From Streptomyces sp. NBC_00554 (GTDB lineage: Bacteria > Actinomycetota > Actinomycetes > Streptomycetales > Streptomycetaceae): a DNA stretch of 64,000 nucleotides. The stretch lies in the NCBI RefSeq assembly GCF_041431135.1, contig NZ_CP107799.1, positions 3,844,001 to 3,908,000 on the forward strand, read 5' to 3'. Below, piece after piece: positions 7,887 to 15,250 of the stretch. The position numbers were made by a program, and so were the translations under genes. The first letter of the stretch is position 1; each line of letters opens with the position of its first letter. Under the pieces are notes generated by a model. That model made no database searches. It was not told the origin of the DNA and saw only the letters and a list, made by a program, of their open reading frames with translations.

Positions 7887-9146
7887 TCAGGATGGGTTTG
7901 CGGGGATCGGGAGGAGCTGGGCCGGGGTGGAGGGGGAGGACGGCGAGGGCGAGGGCGACGACGGCGATGGGGACGGGGTGAGGATTCCGTCGCTGCCGAC
8001 GCCATCGTTGTCACGGGCGCCGTCACCGGCGTCTCCGCTACCGAGGTCATCGTTGCCGCGATCGCCGTTGCCCTGATCGTCGTTACGGCCGTCGTTGTTG
8101 CGGCCGTCGTCGTCACGGCTGTCGTCGTTGTCGCCCGGGAGCACCGGGAGCAGCGGGAATATGTGGTTTCCGTCGTCGTCACCACCCCCGTCCTCCGGGA
8201 CGGAGCCCTGGTCGGAGCGGGTGTCCGCGCCCGAGCTCGTGCTCCCGGCCGAGTCCTTGGCGTCGTTCCGGCCGTCGCCGCCGGTGTCCGTCCGGTCCAG
8301 GATTCCGTTGCAGTACGTCTTCAGCTGCCCGTTGCCGCCACCGCCCGCGGCGTCCTCCAGGACGCTCTTGCGGCCGGCGTCCAGGTCCTTGCCGTCGAGG
8401 ACGTCGCGGCAGGACGAACGTGTCTGGCTCCACCACTCGCCGGTACGGCCGGACTTCCCCGCCTCGTCCGAGCCCTGCTGCCCGCTCGTGGCGCCGCCGC
8501 CCGCCTCGTCCTTCGAGGAGCCGCCGACGGACGGGCCGTTCGTGGTGGCGCCGGGCGCCGGGACCTGGGAGTCGTCGCCGTCCGGGGCACCCGGCGACGG
8601 CGAGCCGACCGGGCGCTCCGGCGTAGCCGCGGCCGTCACCGTGGCGGCAGGGCCCGGCTTCTCGTCACCGAACGGAGTCGGCAGCATTCCGGTTCCGGCC
8701 GCGACGGCGACCCCGCCGATCATCCCGGCGGCCAGCGCGGCGGCGAGACCGAGGCGTGTGGGGCGCCCCCAACGGGCCCGGCGACCACCGGAGTCGGGAC
8801 GTCCCAGACGTACGAGACCGGCGTCGGAGGGGTGCGAGGTGATGCGGGAGACAGGGTGCGTACGAGGACGCGGGGCCAGCTGTTCCACCTCGCCGTGCCG
8901 GTCCGCGCGCACCTTGCGGAACGCTGCCAACGCTGCAGCCTCGCCGGGGAGTTCGTCGCTGCTGAGCGTGGGTTCGGCGGCCAGCGCGGCAAGTGCCCCG
9001 GCGAGCCTGTCCACCTGGTTCCTGGCCTCGGTGTCGACGGCTTCCAGGGGTTCTCCGCGCAGCAGACGCTCGGCGGCGTCGCGGTCCAGCCACCGGCCCG
9101 GGGGCCGTGGGTTGTCACCCGGGAAGACACAGCGCTCGTCGGCCAT
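7887..9146 (-). CDS. Membrane partner (putative anti-sigma) of ECF sigma factor, pair 1
   Basis: The 419-aa protein has a cytoplasmic N-terminus (about 135 residues), one membrane helix (LGLAAALAAGMIGGVAVAAG) and an outer part. The outer part carries a Cys-bounded segment, CRDVLDGKDL to YCNGILD with AAGGGGNG between, and then long Asp/Gly/Asn-rich and Ser/Pro repeats. Start ATG 9146 overlaps the stop of the sigma gene (TGATG), so translation is probably coupled. Topology and position fit an anti-sigma factor, but no zinc-binding ZAS motif is visible. The paralogue at 10193 shares the AAxAAFRxxR cytoplasmic stretch and the Cys segment. No function beyond this is claimed. Confidence 0.7.
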   Translation of the reverse strand: MADERCVFPGDNPRPPGRWLDRDAAERLLRGEPLEAVDTEARNQVDRLAGALAALAAEPTLSSDELPGEAAALAAFRKVRADRHGEVEQLAPRPRTHPVSRITSHPSDAGLVRLGRPDSGGRRARWGRPTRLGLAAALAAGMIGGVAVAAGTGMLPTPFGDEKPGPAATVTAAATPERPVGSPSPGAPDGDDSQVPAPGATTNGPSVGGSSKDEAGGGATSGQQGSDEAGKSGRTGEWWSQTRSSCRDVLDGKDLDAGRKSVLEDAAGGGGNGQLKTYCNGILDRTDTGGDGRNDAKDSAGSTSSGADTRSDQGSVPEDGGGDDDGNHIFPLLPVLPGDNDDSRDDDGRNNDGRNDDQGNGDRGNDDLGSGDAGDGARDNDGVGSDGILTPSPSPSSPSPSPSSPSTPAQLLPIPANPS

Positions 9147-9808
9147 CACATGTCCTTCTGCGTCCGCGAACGCGTATGCGTCACACCGGCGGACGTCACC
9201 GCGCGTGTACGCGGTTCTCTTTGTGGCGGTACGGCGCCGAGTGCGCCGGCGGATTCCGGATCGTCGCCGAGCAACTCCGCGAGCCGTTTCAGACCGCGGT
9301 GCGCCGCTGTGCGCACCGCGCCGGGGCGCTTGCCGAGTGTCTCGGCCGCGGTCTTGGCGTCGAGGCCGACGACGACGCGCAGTACGACGGCCTCCGCCTG
9401 GTCCTGCGGGAGCTGGGCTATGAGCGAGAGGGTGCTGTTGGTGGCCAGGGCCTCGATGGCCTCGCCCGCGGTGTCGGACTCGGCGGCCTTGCCGGTCAGT
9501 TCGGTCTCGTCGCCGCCTATGGCGGGGCGGCGCCCGCGCATCCGTATGTGGTCGAGGGCGCGGTTGCGGGCGATGCGGGCGGCCCAGCCGCGGAAGCGGT
9601 CGGCATCCCCGCTGAACCGCTCCAGGTCACGGGCGATCTGCAGCCAGGCCTCGGACGTGACGTCCTCCGCGTCCGGGTCGCCGACCAGCGTCCGGACGTA
9701 CCCGAGCAGCCGTGGGTGCACCGCGCGGTACACAGTCCGGAACGCGGTCTCGTCCCCGTCCTGTGCCGCAAGCACCGCGGCAGTCAGCTCCGCGTCGTCC
9801 CCCAGCAC
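9146..9808 (-). CDS. ECF-type RNA polymerase sigma factor, pair 1
   Basis: The 220-aa protein has a sigma-70 region 2 (ETAFRTVYRAVHPRLLGYV, then FRGWAARIARNRALDHIR) and a region 4 helix-turn-helix (AKTAAETLGKRPGAVRTAAH). Start is GTG 9808 behind AGAGGGG. It is followed without a gap by its membrane partner gene. The upstream minus-strand sequence has a GCAACC and a CGGCGA element about 19 bases apart, a weak ECF-type promoter candidate, so autoregulation is possible but not shown. It is about 50% similar by eye to the sigma factor at 11423. Confidence 0.9.
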   Translation of the reverse strand: MLGDDAELTAAVLAAQDGDETAFRTVYRAVHPRLLGYVRTLVGDPDAEDVTSEAWLQIARDLERFSGDADRFRGWAARIARNRALDHIRMRGRRPAIGGDETELTGKAAESDTAGEAIEALATNSTLSLIAQLPQDQAEAVVLRVVVGLDAKTAAETLGKRPGAVRTAAHRGLKRLAELLGDDPESAGALGAVPPQREPRTRAVTSAGVTHTRSRTQKDM

Positions 9809-10192
9809 CGCGCGCGCCCCTCTTTGCGCCTAAGCCGGCGCCGCTTTCGCGGACCGGGTACTCGCCGTCGTGGTTACTCAATTGATGGTTGCGGTCTCAT
9901 GCCCCGCCTGGTTGCGGCTGTCGGCCCTCCGCAGCCCGGCGCGAATGGCACGTTACGGCGTGAAACCGCTGTGCGTCCATGTTCGTACAACGTGCAACGA
10001 CGTGGTGACGGAGCGAGGTGTGACAGAAAGCGCAGTCGCGGCGCTGTAGAAAGTACGGGCCGCCGCGCGGCCCGTGCCGCGCGACGGCCGGGGCCTCTCC
10101 TGTGGGGGGTGGCGGCCCCGGCCGTTGCCATCGGCGAGGGCGGGACCTGCTGCTTCCCCTGGCTGTACCGGAACCGGGTCGACTACTTGCCC
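9809..10192. other. 384-bp non-coding stretch between the two sigma pairs
   Basis: It holds the upstream region of sigma pair 1, a 7-bp hairpin (10055-10075) and the terminator at 10084-10125. I see no supportable gene in it. Confidence 0.6.
10084..10125 (-). terminator. Hairpin terminator after the pair-2 membrane partner gene
   Basis: ACGGCCGGGGCC and its exact complement (10114-10125) form a 12-bp stem with an 18-base loop, 68 bases beyond the stop codon at 10193. Confidence 0.7.
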
Positions 10193-11329
10193 TCAGCCCT
10201 TGTCCTTGGACTTCTTGGGTTTCGGCGTTGCCTTGGGCGTGCTGTTCGCCTTGCCGGGGGATCTGGTGGCCTCGTGGTCCAACTGCCCGGCGCAGTACGC
10301 CTCTACGTTGCCCTCGCCACCCGCGGCGTCGATCAGCCGCTGCCAGGCCGTCGAACTCAGTGCCTTGCCCCGGCCCTTGACCGCGTCGTACGCGCGACAG
10401 TGGGCCTCGGTGTCCTTCGCCTGGGACGGGTGGCCGGACGGTGCGGTCTGCTCGGGGCCGGGCGGCGTCGGGTTCGCGGGCCCGGGCCCGGACCGCTCCG
10501 GGGCGGCGCTGCTCGACGGCGGCCGGGTGTCGTCCCGGTCGGCACCGCCGTCGTCCGACACCGAACCGATGCCCGCGACGGCGACCCCGCCCAGCGTCAG
10601 GCTCGCCAGCAGCACGGCCAACGTGGTCCGCAGCGAGCGGCCCACCTTCCGCTGCTCCCGCGGCCGCCAGTCGTCGCGCCGCCGGGAGCGCGCGGGTCGC
10701 ACGGCGTGCGCGCCCGCGTCACGCGCGGCGCGAAACGCGGCCACCGCCCGCGCCTCCGCACCGGCATCACTCACCACACGCCGGCGCACGGCAGCGAGCA
10801 GCACCTCGACGGCGGGGTCTTCACCACCCGGGGGGTGCATCTCGCCGACAGGGGGGTCGCCCGCAAGCGGTTTCGGGAGGGTGGGGTCGTTGTTCGCGGG
10901 TGGTTCGACGGGGGCGCGGGCGCCGTCCGCAGGCGGTTCGACGGAGGCCGGGTCGCCGTCCGCAGGCGGTTCGACGGAGGCAGGATCGTCGCCCACAGGC
11001 GGCGCCACGAAGGCAGGATCGTCGCCCGCCTGACGCACCGCTGCTGCTGGCTCGTCGCCCGCGGGGTGCATCGCGCCGCCTGACTCGTCGCCCGCAGGCG
11101 GCCCGGCAGAGGCAGGACCGCCGTCCGCAGGTGGCCTCGCGGAGGCGGGATCGTCGCCCGCCGGGCGCACCGCCGCTGCTCCTGGCTCGTCGTCCGTGGG
11201 GCGCGCCCCGACGACAGGCTCATCGCCTGCGGGGCGGGCCCCGACGGCAGGCTCGTCGCCTGCGGGGTGCGCGACCCGACGGTCGGGGGTCCCGCCACCG
11301 CTCTGCCGCTCACCCATGTCTGGATCCAT
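10193..11329 (-). CDS. Repeat-rich membrane partner of ECF sigma factor, pair 2
   Basis: With start ATG 11329 the protein has 378 residues (ATG 11317 and GTG 11395 are alternatives). The N-terminal ~170 residues are degenerate 10-14-residue repeats built around PAGDEPA, PPADGDPAS and related units. Next come a helical AEARAVAAFRAARDA segment, a membrane helix (LAVLLASLTLGGVAVAGIG) and an outer domain with HCRAYDAVKGRGKAL, AAGGEGNVEAYC and a Lys-rich end. The outer domain matches the Cys segment of the pair-1 partner, so the two are paralogues. It lies downstream of an ECF sigma gene, and an anti-sigma role is inferred from position and topology only. Confidence 0.65.
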   Translation of the reverse strand: MDPDMGERQSGGGTPDRRVAHPAGDEPAVGARPAGDEPVVGARPTDDEPGAAAVRPAGDDPASARPPADGGPASAGPPAGDESGGAMHPAGDEPAAAVRQAGDDPAFVAPPVGDDPASVEPPADGDPASVEPPADGARAPVEPPANNDPTLPKPLAGDPPVGEMHPPGGEDPAVEVLLAAVRRRVVSDAGAEARAVAAFRAARDAGAHAVRPARSRRRDDWRPREQRKVGRSLRTTLAVLLASLTLGGVAVAGIGSVSDDGGADRDDTRPPSSSAAPERSGPGPANPTPPGPEQTAPSGHPSQAKDTEAHCRAYDAVKGRGKALSSTAWQRLIDAAGGEGNVEAYCAGQLDHEATRSPGKANSTPKATPKPKKSKDKG

Positions 11330-11422
11330 CCCTGAGACTGCCCGACCTAATCGGCTTGCTCGACCTGCCCGATCCACTGGACGTGCCCGGCCCACTCGGC
11401 CTGCCCGCCGGCTTCCTGCCGC

Positions 11423-12043
11423 TCATCCCGACTCCCCCAGCGTCCGGGGTTCCTCATCCGTCACACCCTCGACGCCGAGTTGGCGCGCGAGGCGCTTCAG
11501 GCCGCGGTGGGCGGCGGTGCGTACCGCGCCCGGGCGCTTGCCGAGGACGCGCGCGGCGGCGGGCCCGTCCAGGCCGACGACCACCCGCAGCAGTACGGCC
11601 TCGGCCTGGTCGCGAGGCAGCCCGGCGACCAGTTCCAGGGCGTCCTGGGTGGAGAGGGCCTCCAGCGCCTGGTCGTCCGTGGAGTGCGTACCCGGCAGTT
11701 CCAGTACGTCCTGCTCGAGCGTGGTCGCCCGCGGCCGCACCTTCAGGCGTCGCAGATGGTCGAGCGCCCGGTGCCGGGCGATGGTCGCGGTCCAGCCCCG
11801 GAAGCCGGCCCCGTCCCCCTTGAACCGGCCCAGATCCCGGGCGATCTCCAGCCAGGCGTCGGACGCGACATCCTCCGCGTCGTCACCGACGATCCCCCGC
11901 AGATACCCGAGCAGTCCGGGCTGCACAAGCCGGTACGCGACCGCGAAGGCAGCCTCGTCACCGTCCTGCGCCCGCGCGACGGCGACGCCCAGTTCCCCGT
12001 CGTACGCCTGCGCGCGGCGGGGTTCCCCTCGCTGGCCCAACAC
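11423..12043 (-). CDS. ECF-type RNA polymerase sigma factor, pair 2
   Basis: The 206-aa protein has region 2 (EAAFAVAYRLVQPGLLGYL, FRGWTATIARHRALDHLR) and region 4 (GPAAARVLGKRPGAVRTAAH). GTG 12043 is chosen because GAGGA sits just upstream and conserved sequence begins soon after. Frames starting at 12148 add unmatched residues. The region-4 block KRPGAVRTAAHRGLKRLA is identical to that of the sigma factor at 9146, so the pairs arose by duplication. The partner gene starts about 94 bases downstream. Confidence 0.88.
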   Translation of the reverse strand: MLGQRGEPRRAQAYDGELGVAVARAQDGDEAAFAVAYRLVQPGLLGYLRGIVGDDAEDVASDAWLEIARDLGRFKGDGAGFRGWTATIARHRALDHLRRLKVRPRATTLEQDVLELPGTHSTDDQALEALSTQDALELVAGLPRDQAEAVLLRVVVGLDGPAAARVLGKRPGAVRTAAHRGLKRLARQLGVEGVTDEEPRTLGESG

Positions 12044-12192
12044 TGTCCTCGTTCGTACCGAATTCGCCCGAATTTCACGCCGTTCGACACAGTCGGGCCG
12101 TGTCGACGCCCTCATGGTCATCAGCGTCGGCCCCCACATAAATGTCACAGCACATCAGCCGCCCCTTCCACCCCTCCCGCCCCTGCCCCGCC

Positions 12193-12600
12193 TCAGGCGA
12201 TCTGCCGGGACGCCCGCCCATGCAGCTGCAGATAGAACGTCCGTACGGATTCCAGCTCCCCCACCTCGAACCGCTTCACGACCTTGCCGAGCGGGTTCCA
12301 CACCCGCCCGTCGGACATCCGCACCCCGACGGGCTGCCCGAACAACTCCCGCTGCCCGGCATCGAATTCGACCCACCGGGCCCCGGCCCGCCGAACCAGC
12401 ACCTCACCCGTGTACGCGCCGAGCCCGAACAGCACATGCTCGACCCTGCCACGCTCGGGCTCCCCCTTCCGCAAGCCGTCCACGATGAAGTCGACGACCC
12501 GCAGACTGTTCACGGAGTAGTCCAGCGGCACCCGGTTCCGCGCCGTGATCTGCCGCACGAACTGCCCCGCATGCTGCCGCATCGACACATCGACCGACAT
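12193..12600 (-). CDS. Small conserved protein, paralogue of the gene at 18045
   Basis: The 135-aa soluble protein starts at ATG 12600 behind GGAG. I do not recognise a named domain. It shares an ordered set of motifs with the protein at 18045-18512: LDYS..SL..VD near the N-terminus, GAYTGEV in the middle, and MSDGRVWNP near the C-terminus. Two copies in one window, both beside cell-envelope or regulatory genes, suggest a small Streptomyces-type family. Function unknown. Confidence 0.6.
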   Translation of the reverse strand: MSVDVSMRQHAGQFVRQITARNRVPLDYSVNSLRVVDFIVDGLRKGEPERGRVEHVLFGLGAYTGEVLVRRAGARWVEFDAGQRELFGQPVGVRMSDGRVWNPLGKVVKRFEVGELESVRTFYLQLHGRASRQIA

Positions 12601-12713
12601 CCGCTCCGTCACGAGCCCCCGCCCCCTCATCCCCACCGCACCCGGGGCGTGGTCACGCACCGGTCCACCTGACCAAGCGGAACGCGGGCGCCGAACGTCA
12701 CACGCGACCAGTG

Positions 12714-12758
12714 AATATACAGTGGATCATGTATATTGATACACAAAGCCGTGTATCA
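12714..12758. promoter_or_regulatory. Operator/promoter region of the VapBC module
   Basis: Two overlapping inverted repeats lie in AT-rich DNA. One is AATATAC (12714-12720) and GTATATT (12731-12737). The other is TGATACAC (12737-12744) and GTGTATCA (12751-12758). Toxin-antitoxin operons are usually autorepressed at such sites. Confidence 0.7.
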
Positions 12759-12771
12759 CGAGGAGGCGCTC

Positions 12772-12999
12772 ATGAGCCGCACCGTCATCGACCTCGACGA
12801 CGAAGCCCTGGAAGCAGCCGCCATAGAGCTCGGCACGACGACGAAGCGCGACACGATCAACACCGCATTGCGGGAGATCGTCGCTCGCAACCGTCGCCTG
12901 CGCGCCTTGCACGAGTTGCAGGACCTCGCGGCAGAAGGTGCCCTTGACGTCGAACTCCTCCTCGACAAGCGCAACTACCGAGGGGGAAATAGCACGTGA
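12772..12999 (+). CDS. VapB-like antitoxin
   Basis: The 75-aa protein begins MSRTVIDLDDEALEAAA and has a ribbon-helix-helix-like segment (TTKRDTINTALREIV), typical of VapB antitoxins of the type found in actinobacteria. Its C-terminal half (ELLLDKRNYRGG) would block the toxin. ATG 12772 follows GAGGAGG at 12761. Its stop overlaps the toxin start by 4 bases (GTGA), so translation is coupled. Confidence 0.85.
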   Translation: MSRTVIDLDDEALEAAAIELGTTTKRDTINTALREIVARNRRLRALHELQDLAAEGALDVELLLDKRNYRGGNST

Positions 13000-13406
13000 C
13001 CGTCCCGGACTATCTCATCGACACCTCGGCATTGGCACGAATCCTGCTGCGCCAGGCATCCGAGGAATGGGAGCGCCGCGTTGGCGGCGGGCTGGTCGCC
13101 CTGTGCGACATCAGTGAACTGGAGGTGCTGTACTCCGCTCGCTCTGCCAAAGACCGTGAGGTCATCCAGGACAGGCTGAACCAGTTCGCCTGGTGCCCCA
13201 TGCCCGACGGCATCTACCGGCGAGCCCGCGTCGTACAGGAACAACTCACCACCAAGGGCGAGCACCGCAGCGCCGGAGCCATCGACCTCCTGGTCGCCGC
13301 GGTCGCCGAGGAGGCCGGCCTCACCCTCCTGCACTACGACCGGGACTTCGAGACCATCGCCCGGACGACGGGGCAGCCGGTCCGCCTGATCGACCTCAAG
13401 GACTAG
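12996..13406 (+). CDS. VapC-like PIN-domain toxin
   Basis: The 136-aa PIN-domain protein carries the acidic residues that bind Mg: Asp in YLIDTSALAR, Glu in DISELEVLY, and Asp in SAGAIDLLVAA and LHYDRDFE. VapC proteins are site-specific RNases, often cutting tRNA, and are held inactive by VapB. All catalytic positions look intact, so the module may be active. It starts at GTG 12996 inside the antitoxin stop. Confidence 0.9.
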   Translation: MTVPDYLIDTSALARILLRQASEEWERRVGGGLVALCDISELEVLYSARSAKDREVIQDRLNQFAWCPMPDGIYRRARVVQEQLTTKGEHRSAGAIDLLVAAVAEEAGLTLLHYDRDFETIARTTGQPVRLIDLKD

Positions 13407-13518
13407 CCGGGCCACCTCGTCCGGGTCCGAGCGCCTCGCCCCCGCCTGACGTGCTGCCGACGCTGTCAGTGGCCGCTGCCATGATGCCCGGCAACATCAA
13501 CGGGCACGGGAGCGGAAC

Positions 13519-15090
13519 ATGCTGGAGCAGGCGGTACGACCGATAGTCGAGGCGATCGTCGCGAAGGCCCCGAGCGGCTGGACGCGCGCGGTGCTGCACG
13601 GCCGGGCAGGGCGCGGCGGCACCTCGGTGACCGGCGAGTACGCCCCGCGGAGCGGCAACTGGAACGACCGCGTTCCCAACCCCTACATGGAGCTCATGGC
13701 GCTGGCGGAGACGCTGCGCGCAGAGCACGGCTGGGAACCCGTCAGCCTCGAGATCGTGTGCCGGCCGTCGGGTGAGTACTGGCTCGTCGCCTTCAACGAC
13801 GCCATCAGCCGGGTGACCGGGACGGGCGGCGGATTCCAGGTGGTGCTGGACCCCGACCACCGGCTGCCCCAGCCCGGCCTGCACCAGGAACCCGGCACCG
13901 CCGCACCGGCGGGCGACCCCGAACTGGCCGTGGCCCGCTTCCGCGCCTACCTCGAACGACGCGCCGCGATCCTGGGACACCCCGACGAACTGCCCCCGCC
14001 CGCCACCGTCGCCGCGATCGAGGAAGCCGAACGCCGCCTGGGCCGCCCGCTGCCCGCCGACCTGCGGGCGCTCCACCTGATCGCCGACGGCGACGGCATC
14101 GAGTACGAGAACCGCTATCTGTTCCAGGGCAACGCCTGGCTGCCGCTCAAGAGCATCGTCGCCGAGCACACCGACTGGAGCGCGGGCGAACGGCCTTGGT
14201 TCGGCTGGGACCTGGAATGGGACGCCGTCGTCTTCGACGCCACCCCGGCCGGTACCGTGCGACGCTGCGGAGGCCACCCCGGCTGGTTGCGCTTCGCCAC
14301 CAGCGAGGACGGCAACTACCTGGCCGTCGACACCACCCCGGCCCGGAACGGCCGCCCCGGCCAGCTCATCCGCACCGGCCGCGACTACGACGACGGGCCC
14401 GCCTACGTCGCCGACTCGATCACCTCACTCCTCGGCCACTACCTGGATCTGCTGGACCAAGGCGCGTACGAGAAGAACGGCGACCACATCCACCTGCGGG
14501 AACCCGCCCGCGATCCCGCACCTCAGCAGATCATCGGGGCCATCCCCGACGAGGTCCCGCCCACCCTCCAGGCAATCCACATCAACGACGCCACCGGCCT
14601 CGTCGACCTCGCCCCGCTCACCGCGGCCCCCAGTCTCCGCCGACTGCACCTCAACCGCTCCACCACCGCCGATCTGACGCCGGTGCGCGAACTGCCCGTC
14701 GAATCCCTGCGCGTCACCCTCGACGGCGGCGACCTGACCCCGCTCAGGGGCCACGCCCACCTCGCCTCCCTCGACCTGACCACCACCGCCCCGGCCGACC
14801 TCACCCCGCTGCACACGGTCCCCCACCTGCGCGGCCTCGACCTCTCCGGAGCCGACATCCCCGACCCGGCCGTCCTGGCCGGCCTGACGGGCCTCCGCTA
14901 CCTCTCCCTCACCGGACGCCAGTGGACCGCCCTGCTGAACGAGGGCCACGCGCCCCCCGCTCTCGCCGCCGCCCGCCTGGCAGACGCGGAAGCCTCCCTC
15001 GACGACGCGCTCGCCTGGGCGGCCCGCCTCGGCCTCGACACCGAGAACGCCCTCCGCGTCACCGGCACCCTCAAGACCGCCGGGGGGTGA
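13519..15090 (+). CDS. SUKH (SMI1/KNR4) domain protein with leucine-rich repeats
   Basis: The 523-aa soluble protein has three parts. Residues 1-130 are an uncharacterised domain with EPVSLEIVCRPSGEYWLV. Residues about 165-310 form a SMI1/KNR4 (SUKH) domain, with EEAERRLGRPLPADLRALH and GNYLAVDTTP. Residues about 345-470 are short leucine-rich repeats (LTPLRGHAHLASLDLT, LTPLHTVPHLRGLDLS). SUKH proteins are often immunity proteins against secreted nucleases or deaminases. No toxin gene is adjacent, so that role is not established here. GGAG precedes ATG 13519. A hairpin follows the gene. Confidence 0.75.
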   Translation: MLEQAVRPIVEAIVAKAPSGWTRAVLHGRAGRGGTSVTGEYAPRSGNWNDRVPNPYMELMALAETLRAEHGWEPVSLEIVCRPSGEYWLVAFNDAISRVTGTGGGFQVVLDPDHRLPQPGLHQEPGTAAPAGDPELAVARFRAYLERRAAILGHPDELPPPATVAAIEEAERRLGRPLPADLRALHLIADGDGIEYENRYLFQGNAWLPLKSIVAEHTDWSAGERPWFGWDLEWDAVVFDATPAGTVRRCGGHPGWLRFATSEDGNYLAVDTTPARNGRPGQLIRTGRDYDDGPAYVADSITSLLGHYLDLLDQGAYEKNGDHIHLREPARDPAPQQIIGAIPDEVPPTLQAIHINDATGLVDLAPLTAAPSLRRLHLNRSTTADLTPVRELPVESLRVTLDGGDLTPLRGHAHLASLDLTTTAPADLTPLHTVPHLRGLDLSGADIPDPAVLAGLTGLRYLSLTGRQWTALLNEGHAPPALAAARLADAEASLDDALAWAARLGLDTENALRVTGTLKTAGG

Positions 15091-15137
15091 GTCGCGGTCC
15101 TGTGGTGACGCTTTGCGATCTCTGTGCGCTGGGTAAA

Positions 15138-15165
15138 CAGGCCACCCCTGTGACGGGTGGGCCTG
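15138..15165 (+). terminator. Probable terminator after the SUKH-LRR gene
   Basis: CAGGCCACCC (15138-15147) pairs with GGGTGGGCCTG (15155-15165) with one bulged G and a 7-base loop, 48 bases after the stop codon. Confidence 0.55.
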
Positions 15166-15196
15166 TCGTGGCCCTGTTCAGGGTTGTCGACCGTTG

Positions 15197-15247
15197 TTGA
15201 CGTTTTCCATTGACGTATTCCGTTGACGTTTCTGTTGACGTTTTCTA
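15197..15247 (+). repeat. Four-copy TTGACGT direct repeat before the amidase gene
   Basis: TTGACG occurs at 15197, 15210, 15223 and 15235, each in a 12-13-bp unit such as TTGACGTTTTCCA. The array ends a few bases before the amidase start. The copy at 15223 could be a -35 element with TAGGGG at 15246 as -10 (17-bp spacer), but four copies suggest a cooperative regulator site. Confidence 0.8.
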
Positions 15248-15250
15248 GGG

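Noticed and set aside
7887-9146. Secreted extensin-like structural protein
   Set aside because: The Ser/Pro tail alone suggests this, but coupling to a sigma gene and the paralogue at 10193 fit a sigma partner better.
9809-10192. A coding gene between the two sigma pairs
   Set aside because: Frames there are Arg/Gly/Pro-rich with no start signals; hairpins explain the structure.
12100-12190. A small gene between the pair-2 sigma gene and the 12193 gene
   Set aside because: No frame has a ribosome site or a conserved-looking product.
15197-15240. CRISPR or replication-origin iterons
   Set aside because: Only four 12-13-bp units with no spacers, no Rep gene and no DnaA boxes nearby. Kept only as a possible regulatory array.
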